Both the position numbers and the translations under genes were made by a program. 64,000 nt of DNA from Rhynchonema sp. JSB1_4 (taxonomy: Eukaryota; Nematoda; Chromadorea; Monhysterida; Xyalidae). Shown here piece after piece: positions 11,701 through 22,590 of the stretch (positions are counted from its first letter, which is position 1; every line of letters starts with the position of its first letter). The notes beneath the pieces were generated by a model, which was not told where the DNA came from, ran no database searches, and worked only from the letters and a program-made list of their open reading frames with translations. The stretch lies in contig JASAMV010004552.1 of NCBI GenBank assembly GCA_030248065.1, positions 1 to 64,000 on the forward strand, written 5' to 3'.

Positions 11701-14700
11701 ATTGATAAACGGTTAACAAACACCGTTCACACATGTAAAAATAAAAAGTTTTGATGTGAAACGCACACGTGAGCAAATAACAGTGGATCAGCTCGATAGC
11801 TGTTTTGGTCGGTTTGTTGGTACTGTATGTTCTACAACAATGTATCAAATATTTTCAATGCTTTCAACACGCTTTGCCACAAACACGCTTCTTTAGGTTA
11901 TCTTTAGGGCATGTAGCGCCCACTTGCGCTCTTTTCAGGCTTTCAAGCGCGTGGCGAAAACTGGTTAGGCTAATAAACACCGTTTACACATGCAAGACAC
12001 ATCAAAAGGCTCATCTGATGAACAACTTTGTTATTGGCTCTTTTGCGTATTGTGTAGATGATCAGAAGTGGTGTTTGGTCAGATTGCGGTTTTTTGTTGA
12101 AAGGTTAGTTTGTTCTAGCACAATACACTGATGTTTCAAACCACACCAACACTCAATGCCTTGCGCATGCTTTCCCACCAAAACACTCTCGTTGTCTGTG
12201 TTGATGTTGCGCATATGCCTTGTGTGTGGTTGGCATGACACTAATCAATTCTGGAAACTTTGGTCTGTGTTCGTGCTTTATTATCGTAATCGACATTGAG
12301 ACGATCAGGCTCATGTCTTTTCGATTAGACGCATATTTAGCACCGAAATAAATCGATAAACACGGGCTCACGGGAACGAAACTCCAAAAATGCATTAGAC
12401 AAGCAGGTTGGCAAGGAGCAAAATTTGAATTTGAGCTATTTGTCATAGATTACAGTGTGCTACAAAGGACTTTAGGCACCAGACTTTACGCTCCCACAAC
12501 GCAGTGCTGCCAGGGTGCTCGCGTGCAACATGTGTGTGTTATGCTGCACAAAAAGCTGCGCAAATCGTATGTTGGCAAGATCACGTGACAACCGTATACT
12601 GTACTTGTGATAAGAAGCAGTCGGCCATCTTGAATATTTGTTTTGGTGTTCATGAAACGCAGGGATCATGGAGCAGCTATTTTTAATGTTTCTACCTGTG
12701 AATCCGTCTTTGTTGATAAATTTAGGCATCAAATATGCGGTAAATCGAAAAGTTATAAATGTAAACATTATTCGTCGTGACGAAACACGAACACACATTT
12801 TTAAGGCGTTACGGGCCGAAACATCAACGTGTCACTGGTCTTGCGCAAAGGCGTGCCCTCAAAGCACCTTACCGTCTGACATTGGTATCTTTTGCTTCAA
12901 TGCAGTCCTCAAGGCAATCCAGTCATCTTTAGGCTGCGCGCATACTCATTCCCCGGAACAGAAAGAACGGGTAGAGGAACGATCGCTTCGGCCAACTGAA
13001 GTGCGTTCCGCTCGAGGAGTTGTGTATGTTTGATCAAACTGATGTTGCCGTACCAGTTTATAAAACAACCGAAAAATTAAAATATTATATGCTCGTTCCT
13101 CCACCGACTTCAGTACATTGAAAGTGGAAGAACAGTCATTTGCTTCAACCGTATGTGCGCTTGTCATCAAATTCGTTATGGATGCGCCGAGCGACCAACT
13201 AAAGCTGTTGTTGTTGTTGACCCGTCGCGTCGGTCAAGAATTTCGCAGTTAGCAGAAACGTTCGTTCCTCCACTCGTTCTTTCTGTTCCGCGGGACGAGT
13301 ATACGCGCGCCTTAAGTGGAAATTGGTGGAAAATGGCCCACCGGCAAAAAATCAACTAGTGACCCCGGGGCTTTAAGTTGAAACTCTCGGTGGCTAGCGG
13401 AAAACTGTTTCTTTCAGCGGTGTTAGTAGGGACACTTTGGGGCTGTAGTTTGAACATGATTACGAAGATTTTTATATCTAAACGTGGTAAGAAAGCAGAA
13501 AGTACGATATAGTGATCATTGGCCAACTAACTTGAACGATTCTTGTCAAGTTACTGCTAGCTGAAAGCTATTAGAATTTTCCACTTGGAGACCTCAATGG
13601 CTTAAGGTGGAGGTATTCTCGTTCGTTGCGAACCGACAAAAGCATACCTAATGAGTAAAAAACGAGTAACAAGGTTGTTCACCAGGCGAGTTGTACATTA
13701 GCTTGTACTTTCCTAGTTGTTTGCTCACGTGTATGTTTCTCATCAAAAGTTTAATTTTTACATGCATGAACCGTGTTTATTAACCGTTGATTTATTTAAA
13801 AATTTAGGACTTAAGATTTCAAAACAACGTTTAAAAAAGGACTCACGTGAACAAGCAGATTCTACCCGATCACCAAGTTTTCTGTCGTTGATAGCATGGG
13901 AACCGAAAAATTGCCACTTGCCTTTTTTAACTGCAGTTCATGATTACCCAGTGATATATAATGAATTTCATCGAGCCCTAGCTCTTTATATTAACTTACT
14001 TTAGTTTCTCGTGACAAATAAGTAGCCATGCAAAGGCTGTATCTGAGCAGACAGCGTGCACTGGCACGGCGGCGCGTATGCAACAAGAAAGAACACAACT
14101 GAGTTTTGGGTGTTTTGTAAAAAAATTAAGGGTGAATTCATCGACTCGGTACATAGATTATCATAGCATGAACAGTCGCCAAACACATCACAGGGCTCAC
14201 TGTTCACCATCCACGGTCCCACGAAATTGGCATGGGGTTGAAGACAACACTGAAAATTCCGCCAATCAGAATTTATTTTTGTTTCATATTTCTGCAATCA
14301 AGCGTCACATCACCATCAAACTATCAACCCGGCATTCCTATACGACCATATAACTCGTGTACAAAAATTAAGGTCAACGGGATAGGCATCAAAAAGATAT
14401 GGCACAATCTTTAAAATCAGCCCGCCCTCGTACTGGAGCCCAAAAGTCAGAACTTTAACGGGTCATATCTCAGGGGCTAAGACTTAGTTTGGGCTAAAAT
14501 TTGAACTGCGTTATAACTGGCCCACAACAACCATATTTCGCACAAAAACTCAAAAATTTTTGACTCGGTCATTTTTTGTACCGGTTCCTCAGACAAAGTC
14601 TCATATGCATGAATACAATCTCCGTGTATAATACTCTCATGCGCGCAGTCGGACACAAAATATTTCATTCAAATAGACGCGCCACGCTGATATTGACATG

Positions 14701-17007
14701 AAACATTCTGATTCTGAACCAGAAACAGAACTATAATGCGCAAGAACGTGAAATACAGTATACCACCAACCCGGTTCACTGAGAGTGAATATTTGAGCTC
14801 GGCGATCCGCTCTGAACAGACACAGCGTGTACAGATCCCAGAAACCGAAGTACTGAAACAATTTTGTGCGAATTTATTCGTTATACAACCTTGATGCACA
14901 TAAGCGAACTTAGTGCGAAAAACTCGTGACCAAGACCAACCATGGAAACTTTATCGCTCATATCAGCCAAGAAATCGGGCAAAAATCGTTGGTCACCTTG
15001 CTGCGGCGATACGTAATGGTACGCGGATGGGAGAGCAATTTCGTACGGCTGAAAAAACCAGCATCGTATCGAATGGAAAACTTTCAGCTCAGCCAAACAA
15101 ATCGTAAGAGATAAATGAGGCTATACCTGCAGCAAATAAGCGTTTGACAACGCATCGATGGCAGTAATGATCGTGACGAACAACGTGCAGAACAACAAGG
15201 CTTGCCACAACGTCACAATGTCGAATATGAGGCCAAATAGGGCCGACCAGCCGACGAATAGGTCGGACGCCAACAATCGCACTGAAATTGAAGGGTGGAA
15301 TTTTGAGCGTCGATTTTCCATAGCGCAAGGCAGGATGAACACCCGCCCCCAGCGACACCAATACGGATGCGAGAGTATGACAAAATATTAGTTGTGAACA
15401 GGAGCATTTAAAAAATATATTTTAATATTTTGGATTTCTACGCCCAGGTTTCGTTGGGTGATCGAGACCGTCGGCGAGACATTTGTGCCTCCAACTCGTG
15501 TGATGACTAATCTACACTACTAAAACAGGGAGACGTATGTATGTGTGTATGTCTGTGGCCCCCTCCCTCGGGGGCACGGTTCAATTTTCACGGGTAGCTT
15601 TGGGTATGCTAACGTGTTTTCGGATAGCGCCGAGGCGTGCGGGCGCGAAGCTTTAGCCGGGCCGTTGGCACGGGCCCCGTCTAGTGTTAACAATGACAAT
15701 AAACAAAACTGATAAACTTCACAAACCGACCGAAAATGTGACCAAGCAGCCATAACGCTAATGAGATGGGCAATAACTGAAGCGCAAATAGGGCGCTGGG
15801 ACGAATACACCCCAAGGGTGAAACATCAGTCAGCACCTCACGAACTGCGGTCCACGGCGAGACCTGCGTGTTTTTGAATAAAATAAGGCGCTCATTTATT
15901 TGTAAAAAATACTTTTATTTCATAACACAGGACCGACCAAACCTGTACAACCGAAAAAGGCATAAGATTGTGCCGACGGTCACGAAAGCGCTGATAAGTG
16001 CACACGCAGATCGTGACGGTGAGAGCGAAGTAGATGAAGGTGCCGTGAGCTTGGCCTCTTCCCTGCCTGCAAGAGAGAGTGTGACAAAAGATTAGTTGTG
16101 AACGGAAGAGTTTTGAAAAGTTTACAAGACAGAAAACTGAAAAAAAAACTTCAGGCAGAATTGTAACTGAGCCCAATCAAAGCAACCCTTGAAACACAAA
16201 CTCTTCATCTGATTGTTCCACATTAGCATTGACGACACCCGACAGCAACCAAGCACAGATGAGCCCAACGAATGCAAAATACGCACCCAGTCCAACTGTT
16301 CGTGTGACGTGAATGGGTGATTCGACGCGTAATTCTGGAACGTACGCGTACAAATTCACAAAACTAATATATCCAAAATATTTGAAAATTGACAACACAT
16401 AATGAACCGTTAATCTTACCGTCAACAACAGTGACCGGGAACAGGTAGAGTGACCAGCCAATCAGAACTGCAGGGAACAAAAGCTGGATCCACACGAGCG
16501 GACTGCAGCACAACGAGCAGAATTCTGCAAAAGTTTGTGCACATTTCGTCAGCAGCGTACCTCAGCTCAGCCGCAAAATTAACTCCTCCTTCCGGCTTCC
16601 CTCCACAGCATAAGATCCCCCCTTATTTGTATCGTGATCCAATGATTCCGTAAACCGGTAAATGCAAAACTTTTCTCAGTAAATATTTTTAAAAGTTCAC
16701 AAGCAGCGTACCAGCTTGACAATTTGTCAATAACTGACAAAATGTAATCAATAGCAACAGAAAACACTGCAATCCATCTCAAGGCCGATTGTTCTGCTGA
16801 ATTTTCGTTCTGTGCGCCGACACTGGCGTCTGTCTTTACCATCACAATTACGAGAAACAATTTAACAGAAGCAGATGAACCATAACCATAAATCCATGAA
16901 ATCGGATGAACTGTCGGTACCAGACACATGAAAAACAAGCACATCAACAGGAAATAGAAGGTCACGCATGATATCGACAAGGCCGCGCCGACGAGACGCG
17001 TTTGCAG
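8791..17007 (-). CDS. NDC1: nucleoporin NDC1 (transmembrane nucleoporin), first exon missing
   Basis: Thirteen minus-strand exons connect with matching phases: 17007-16881, 16524-16420, 16334-16202, 16066-15943, 15863-15710, 15281-15127, 15048-14890, 14852-14771, 10974-10825, 10768-10729, 10364-10192, 9754-9575, 9077-8791 (about 622 residues; human NDC1 is 674). NDC1 anchors the nuclear pore complex in the nuclear envelope. Recognisable family landmarks are HPISW after TM1, NLMPFSVVQ after TM4, a sixth TM (LWQALLFCTLFV), RAQIFTLSEPG followed by HPRSW across a 3.8-kb intron, VHSVFSDMQLAIW, and SLTEDRYGMVQHDLP. Six membrane segments map to the N-terminal half. The first coding exon was not found and may lie beyond the transposon nest. 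Exon ends at 16881, 15710, 10825 and 10364 are the least certain. Stop is TAG. Confidence 0.88.
9132..9406. mobile_element. 275-bp TA-flanked MITE, copy 1 (NDC1 intron)
   Basis: The element has terminal inverted repeats TTGGTCGCACAATGAC / GTCATTGTGCGACCAA and is flanked by TA on both sides, as expected for a Tc1/mariner-type non-autonomous element. It lies in the NDC1 intron between the last two exons. Its partner at 31820-32094 is exactly the same length. Confidence 0.85.
9935..9985 (+). repeat. dispersed intronic repeat (TCATCGTCAGTG family)
   Basis: A copy of the roughly 50-bp unit that reads CAGACGGGCGGTGTACCAGG, then CATCGTCAGTG, then GAATGCACCAGA. It lies in an NDC1 intron. Other copies are at about 3276-3330 (reverse), 25962-26016, 29670-29720, 33233-33275, 39301-39347 and, partial and reverse, 53029-53076. 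Confidence 0.7.
11090..14580. mobile_element. large fold-back element in NDC1 intron
   Basis: Two inverted arms of roughly 0.5-0.7 kb are visible: about 11095-11660 (with extension to 11778) and about 14580-14000 (extension to 13720). Shared blocks include GCGGGCTGATTTT, GTCACATCACCATCAAACT in one orientation, and the distal pair CACGTGAGCAAA / TTTGCTCACGTG. A shorter, more decayed inverted pair (about 12250-12400 against 12660-12800) lies inside. No transposase-like frame is recognisable. The element fills nearly the whole 3.8-kb intron between the NDC1 exons ending TLSEPG and starting QHPRSW. Ends and target duplication are not resolved. Confidence 0.75.
15511..15684 (+). mobile_element. 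short Helitron-like element, copy 1
   Basis: It begins TCTACACTACTAAAACAGG directly after an A, and ends in a GC-rich inverted stretch (GGGCC...GGCCC) followed by CTAG and then T. That is the Helitron signature: 5' TC, 3' CTRR, insertion between A and T. A second copy with the same ends lies at 37029-37221. It occupies much of the NDC1 intron 15282-15709. No coding capacity, so non-autonomous. Confidence 0.7.
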
Positions 17008-17177
17008 CTGGAAAACATTGGAAGAATTCAAGAAAGTGGACAGATTAAGTTTTCATAAGTTGGATGAAAGTAGGATCAGCGCAGGTAGGTAACGGTGGGT
17101 GGGTAGTTCCCCCCAATCAAGTCTATCGTCAGTGCTGTGGCTGGGGGGGTGGGCCCCCAAAAGGTAGTATCTCCCAC

Positions 17178-17672
17178 CAGGGTTGGGCAAAAAAACGTTT
17201 TTTTTTCAAAAAATCGTTTTTTTAAAAAAACGTTTTTTTTAAAACGCCCAGATGACCAAAATATGCCCCCAAAGAAATTGGAAAACGCTCATGTTGGGAA
17301 GAAAACCTGGTTAAATGAAGTAATTCTTATGTGTTCTGAGGCAAAATAAACGGGTTTCAACCCTTTTCGAGCGAGTTGCTAAGATCCCATATCAGACCCG
17401 CATCGTGGGACCAACTTTGGCCGGGGTCATCACTCAAAGTCAAACTCCGTATATCGACGTATCTCGACAAAGTAAAAATTGGTCGAAAATTTTTTGCAAA
17501 AAATGGGACAAAAAAATTGATTTTCCTTGATAATCAGGGTACTTTCCCTGAAAAATCAGGGAAAATCAAGGAAATTCAGGATTTAAAATAACGAAAAACG
17601 ACCCAGGCGTCTTTTTTTAAAAAAACTTCGTCTTTTTAAGAAAAAACGCCGTCGTTTTTTTGCCCAACCCTG
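17178..17672. mobile_element. hAT-type MITE (CAGGGTTGGGC family), copy 1
   Basis: The termini CAGGGTTGGGCAAAA / TTTTGCCCAACCCTG are inverted repeats and the flanks TCTCCCAC / TTTCCCAC form an 8-bp target duplication with one mismatch. Eight-bp duplications and CAG...CTG ends are typical of hAT elements. The interior has T-rich and A-rich arms (long CGTTTTTTT / AAAAAAACG blocks) so the whole unit can fold back. Copy 2 at 55429-55936 is near-identical. Confidence 0.88.
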
Positions 17673-17935
17673 TTTCCCACTCGGTACGGTATGTGGCTCC
17701 CCGCGCTGAGGTACAGTATCTCCCTCTCTGGTACGGTATTTCCCCCAATTTTTCCAAAATTCCTGTCGGGTGTCGGGTTTTTTTTGGAACTGTCGGGTGT
17801 CAGTGTCGGCTTTTTTCTCAAATGTTGGGTGTCGCGGGTGTCGGGTACCCCCCTCCCCCCGACCTCTAACCCTACCTACCGTACCAGGCTGGAGCGTCAA
17901 CCTACCTGCCTACTGTACTGACCCAATACCAGCTA

Positions 17936-18371
17936 CCGTAAAAACCTAAATAGAAGGGGGGCTCTATTAACTCACTGACCCCATTTTGGGTGGGGGCTCT
18001 ATTACGGGGGGCGGCTCTATTCCGGGGGGCCTCTATTAATTCACTGACCCGAACCTGAAAAATTGTTCCCAGAAATACCCCCCAAATACCCCTAAAAAGG
18101 GGTTTGAAAGGATGTTTTTTCGCTTGTAATCGCATTTATTCGTGTCTATTCGTCAATAGGAGGCGTATTATGTGCTCTGAACGAACAACAAACGTGCATA
18201 AATGTACCTGTACACCACTATCAAGCCTTAATACACTACAGTATATGGGATGTTACTTAGGGGGGGGCTCTATTCCGGGGGGGGCTCTATTAATTCACTG
18301 ACCCCTTTTTGGGGGGGCTGTATTACGGGGGGGGGCTCTATTCCGGGGGGGCTGTATTTAGGTTTTTACGG
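17936..18371. mobile_element. MITE with CCGTAAAAACCTAAATA ends, short copy
   Basis: Terminal inverted repeats CCGTAAAAACCTAAATA / TATTTAGGTTTTTACGG enclose sequence with repeated GGCTCTATTAATTCACTGACC-type blocks. The same ends and interior flank the nested cluster at 19554-22290. Here the flanks are unusual: ACTGTACTGACCCAATAC occurs on both sides (17912-17929 and 18373-18390), not a simple short target duplication. Confidence 0.75.
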
Positions 18372-18414
18372 CACTGTACTGACCCAATACAAATTGAGTT
18401 AGGCAATACCAAAA

Positions 18415-18520
18415 TGACCCATAATTTGTCTAATTTTTTCTAGTTTTTTCCTCAAATTGATGGTTTATGACCCATAATTTGTCTAATTTTTTCTAGTTTT
18501 TTCCTCAAATTGATGGTTTA
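18415..18520 (+). repeat. perfect 2 x 53-bp tandem repeat
   Basis: Two adjacent identical 53-bp units, 18415-18467 and 18468-18520, each starting TGACCCATAATTTGTC and ending TTGATGGTTTA. The exact identity points to a very recent duplication or an assembly duplication. Confidence 0.9.
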
Positions 18521-18639
18521 TGATCAGAAATTCTTTCGAGTGTCTATACTGACAACTGAACTTGCTTCTCAAATGATAGAAAGGCACTTTCATCATAATT
18601 TTAAACGACCAAAAAGTCAAAATTTTCCCAGATAATCTT

Positions 18640-19196
18640 CAACTTTGGTATTGGATCAGGTATTGGGTATTGGGTGCCACGCCTGGTATTGGGTGGGTCT
18701 GCTCAGCTTGAGTATTGGGTCAGAGGCCAGGTATTGGGTATTGGGTGGGCCTAAAAATCGGTATTGTACCCATGCCTAGTTCCTGGGTGGGACCCGGCCT
18801 AAAATGGGCAGTTTTAAGCCTAAAATGTGTGATTTTTAATTCAATGTTCTCAAAAGTCGCCAAAATACCCTTTTTATGAAGATTTTTTCCAAAAAGGGGC
18901 ACAAATAGGTCAAATTTTCTAACTTTAACAGCGGCAATTATGCTTAAAAAGCTGTATTCTGTTGTGTACGCAAGCTTAAACAACGTTTGACACAACAACA
19001 CAGCCCTACCATCATACCACAAATCTGTGGTGCGGTGAAGGTTGGGGGTGGGGTTCTATTAATGGGGTGGGGGGTCAATTAATGGGGGTTCTATTTTTGA
19101 TTTCGAGCCATTTGGGTGGGGTTCAATTCAATTAATGGGGGGTTCTATTTCCGACAATACGGTACAGCCCCCCCTTGTATTTTAGGTTTTACGGTA
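18640..19196. repeat. GTATTGGGT-rich stretch and decayed MITE remnant
   Basis: From about 18646 to 18790 the word GGTATTGGGT recurs several times, the inverse of the GACCCAATAC flanks noted nearby. From about 19020 to 19196 there is a diverged relative of the CCGTAAAAACC element (repeated GGGGTTCTATT / CAATTAATGGGG blocks ending TTTTAGGTTTTACGG). No gene is visible. Confidence 0.5.
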
Positions 19197-19900
19197 ACCG
19201 GTTTACGGTTTACGGTAAAAGTAAAACGAAACGAAACGAAACGAAACCGCCGCGCCAGACCAGGAACTACACTGCTCCAGAATACCTCCAGCACTGACCA
19301 CTGCCACCCCACCACCACACACGTCACCACAACTGGTACGGGCTTCGGGGACTCGGAGGCAGAGAAGCACAACAGCACCAAAAACAACAGACCTGGTTTT
19401 CGAAGTCCAATTTTGTGGCGAAAGCCATTTTGGCAGGTGATGTTAAACCTGTCCCGCCACTAATGATATTTCAAAATTTTGGTCTGTTTTTATGTTCCAT
19501 TATTGCTGCCGACATCGAGACGAACAGGGTTTATATTCGTAACTTATCGATTACCGTAAAAACCTAAATAGAAGGGGGCAGTGTTGGAGGTACTCTGGAG
19601 GGGGGATACCTACTGTACCGCGCTCGGAGAGGGGGGATACCTACTGTACCAGAGCCGATGGCCTGGGGGGTTATGTACCTAGGGGGGGTTTGGGGGGTTG
19701 GGGGGGTTAGGTTTTGGGGTGAAATTTTTTTATGTGTTTATTATGTGTGGAATCGTGTGAAAACGTAGTATTTGTGCGCGTAGCGCGCGAATTTTGGGTA
19801 ATTTGAGGTAAAAACCACTGATTTTACACTAATTTTGGCCATTTTGGTCAAAAATTGGCACTTTTGGGGCAAAATCGGGGGGGATACCTACTGTACCGGG

Positions 19901-20790
19901 CAGTGGTGTCGTTGGGAAATCAAAAAGTCAGGATACCGGATACCCAAAATCCAAAATTTTCGGATACCGGATACCCAAAATGAAAAATCTCGGATACCAG
20001 GGGGGGGTTGCTCCCTAAAATAAAAAATCTCGGATACCCAGGGGGGGTTGTTCAAAAAAAGTCAATTTTTAAGAGGAAAATTGAGCAAAATCGGTGTTGA
20101 AAGCGCAAAAAATGGTCATTTTGGGGGTTATGCTTGCGCTAGCAAGCGATTTTGAGCATTTTGGAGGTAAAAATGGGCGATTTTTACCGTTTTCGGAAAT
20201 TTTTTAGGGTAGGATACCCTTGGACAAAAAGTCAGGATACCGGATACCCCTGGGTGAAAAAATCAAGATACCGGATACCGGATCCTCGGGGGGGGGGGTA
20301 ACCCCCCCCAGTGTAGTGGCTGGGGGGGGGGGATGGGGGGGGGATTCCCCCCCCCCTAAGGAGTAGGTACCTTGCAACCACCCCTTGGGGGGGGGGATGG
20401 GGGGGAAGGGTAGGTACCTTGCAACCACCCCGGAGGGTACCTTGCAACCATAAATTTATGGTTTTTATAGGCAAAAATGGGTGTTTTTCGACCTCAAAAC
20501 CCCAAAAATCGCGCGCTCCGCGCGCAAACCTCCATATAATAGCTATTTTGGGCAAATTTTCGGCCAAAATGCAAAAAAGTACCATTTTTTCGGCCAATTT
20601 TGCAGAAAAAAGCATGCAAAAAACACCCTTTTTTCGGACCCCAGGGGTACCTTGCAACCTTCTGGAGGCTGGGTAGGGGGTACCTTGCAACCATCTGGAT
20701 CCATCCCCCCCCCAAGGGTACCTTGCAATGCAACCATCTGCCTGCCACTACACTGCCCCCCCCCCCTTTCCCCCCCCAACGACACCACTG
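19901..20790. mobile_element. hAT-type element with CAGTGGTGTCGTTGGG ends, third shell
   Basis: Termini CAGTGGTGTCGTTGGG / CCCAACGACACCACTG with a perfect 8-bp duplication GTACCGGG on both flanks (19893-19900, 20791-20798). The interior repeats GGATACCGGATACCC. Contains a further element at 20309-20755. Confidence 0.87.
20309..20755. mobile_element. hAT-type element with CAGTGTAGTGGC ends, innermost shell
   Basis: Ends CAGTGTAGTGGC and GCCACTACACTG are inverted; flanks ACCCCCCC and CCCCCCCC match 7 of 8, though the C-rich context makes this weak evidence. The interior carries the repeated word GGTACCTTGCAACC and an AATCGCGCGCTCCGCGCGC core shared with other elements in this cluster. Confidence 0.65.
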
Positions 20791-20854
20791 GTACCGGGGT
20801 GAAAATAGGGGGGATACCTACTGTACCATGCCAGACATCGGGGGGGATACCTAC

Positions 20855-21334
20855 CAGAGGTGGGAATCGGGCCGGGTTACCTCGGCCCGGCCCGGCCCGA
20901 CGAGGTCCGGGGGTCGGCCCGGCCCGGCCCGGCCCGACAGTTCGGGCCGGGAAGTCCGGCCCGGCCCGGCCCGACTTGGAAAAAAGTCGGCCCGGCCCGG
21001 CCCGATTTTTTCGGCCCGACTTTTTCTGATGATATTTTGAAGCAATTTTTTTGGTGCAAAAATTACTGTTTTTTGGTTTAAAAATACCTGATAATCATGG
21101 AAGTCGGTACAAATTTGCAGAATCGCGAGAAATTTTGGCAAATTTAGCCTAAAAAATCACGATTTTTTATTGAAATTCGATGATGTCGGGCCTTTTCGGG
21201 CCGGCCACCCCGGCCCGGCCCGGCCCGACATTCCGAAAAGTCGGGCCGGCCCGGCCCGGCCCGACCGTTCGGGCCGGAAACCTGGCCCGGCCCGAACATC
21301 GGGCCGGGCCGGGCCGGCCCGATTCCCACCTCTG
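20855..21334. mobile_element. hAT-type element made of CGGCCCGG satellite
   Basis: Termini CAGAGGTGGGAATCGGGCC / GGCCCGATTCCCACCTCTG with a perfect 8-bp duplication ATACCTAC (20847-20854, 21335-21342). Both subterminal regions are arrays of GGCCC/GGGCC units. Long open frames rich in Gly, Pro, Ala and Arg across this stretch are by-products of the satellite, not genes. Confidence 0.88.
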
Positions 21335-21386
21335 ATACCTACTGTTCCAGGCGAGGGGGGGATACCTACTGTACTGGGGGTGGGGG

Positions 21387-21816
21387 CAGTGGTGTAGCTG
21401 GGGGGGGGGGGGGGGGGCCCCCCCCCCCGGGGCCCCCCCCTAGATACAGTAGGTAGGTTGCCGCCCCTCGCCTGGTACAGTAGGTAGGTTGCCGCCCCTC
21501 CCCTGGTACAGTAGGTAGGTTGCCGCCCCACCTAACTTTTCACCCAAAACATTCATTTTTGGCTTAAAATTGCATAAAATTAGCATATTTGTCTGCAAAT
21601 AGGCGAAAAATCGCGCGCTGCGCGGTGCGCGCGAAATTAGTGTTTTAGGCCACATTTTCTTCAGTATTTAGACATAAAAAATTTTGGTTTCCAGATGACC
21701 CCCCCCCAAGTGGTACGACCCCCCCCCCTAGCTCGGCGGGTACAGTAGGTAGGTTGCCGCCCCGCATTTTGGGTGGTACAGTAGGTTGCCGCCCCGCCTG
21801 GGTAGCTACACCACTG
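21387..21816. mobile_element. hAT-type element with CAGTGGTGTAGCT ends
   Basis: Ends CAGTGGTGTAGCT / AGCTACACCACTG are inverted repeats; flanks GGTGGGGG and GGGGGGGG match 7 of 8 in a G-rich context. The interior holds several units of the type GGTACAGTAGGTAGGTTGCC and the core AATCGCGCGCTGCGCGG. A long G-run followed by a C-run near the left end can form a very strong hairpin. Confidence 0.7.
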
Positions 21817-22590
21817 GGGGGGGGGGGGCTACCCCCCAAACCCCCCCACCTCCAACACTGGAAGGGGGGCTCTATTAACTCACTGACCCCATTTTGGGGG
21901 GCTGTATTACGGGGGGGCTCTATATCTATTCCGGGGGGCCTCTATTAATTCACTGACCCGAACCTGAAAAAATTGTTCCCAGAAATACCCCCAAAAAACC
22001 CTAAAAAGGGATTTGAAAGGATGTTTTTTCGCTTGTAATCGCATTTATTCGTGTCTATTGGTCAATAAGAGGCGTATTATGTGCTCTGAACTAACAAGAA
22101 ACGTGCATAAATGTACCTGTGCAGTGTGCACCACTATCAAGCGTTAATACACTACTGTATAGGGGAATGGGGATGTTACTAAGGGGGGGCTCTATTCCGG
22201 GGGGGCTCTATTAATTTACTGACCCCTTTTTGGGGGGGCTGTATTACGGGGGGGGCTCTATTCCGGGGGGCTGTATTTAGGTTTTTACGGTAAGCGCCGA
22301 TTTAATACTAATCGACAAACACGGACTTTGAAAAAGAAATTCAAAAATCATCAAGCGGAGGGAGTGGGTCAAAGTTGGAAATTCAAGATTTCAACGTGGT
22401 TTCAAGTTGGAAAAAATCAGACAATTTCAGTGAAACGTGCCTCGAGATCGGCAAAGGTCAAAAGGGCACGAAAAACCGAGAACGGACCAATTATGCGACG
22501 ACGACGGATGACGCAAGACGACGAGAAAGCCGAACGACACAAAGGCCGGTGCAATAGCTTCTCGTTTTGATAACAGCACAATCATTCGCA

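Larger units (their letters stand above)
19579..21860. mobile_element. hAT-type element with CAGTGTTGGAGGT ends, second shell
   Basis: Termini CAGTGTTGGAGGT / ACCTCCAACACTG are inverted repeats and GAAGGGGG flanks both sides (19571-19578 and 21861-21868), a perfect 8-bp target duplication. It sits inside the CCGTAAAAACC element and itself carries at least three further insertions. The interior is rich in GGGGGGATACCTACTGTACC-like units; no transposase is visible. Confidence 0.85.
19554..22290. mobile_element. CCGTAAAAACC element, outer shell of nested cluster
   Basis: CCGTAAAAACCTAAATA at the left and TATTTAGGTTTTTACGG at the right are inverted repeats, each flanked by TA, consistent with a TA-inserting element. 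Removing the insertion at 19579-21860 and one copy of its target duplication leaves a unit of about 450 bp, near the size of the short copy at 17936-18371. Confidence 0.8.

Noticed and set aside
17912..18390. 18-bp flanks as a target-site duplication of the CCGTAAAAACC element
   Set aside because: The repeated flank is separated from the element by unequal gaps and the longer copy at 19554-22290 shows a TA duplication, so the flank repeat is more likely part of a neighbouring repeat.
20232..21531. Long open frames rich in Gly, Pro, Arg and Ala on both strands
   Set aside because: They follow the CGGCCCGG and GGGGG repeats of the nested transposons in every frame and have no start, splice or domain evidence.
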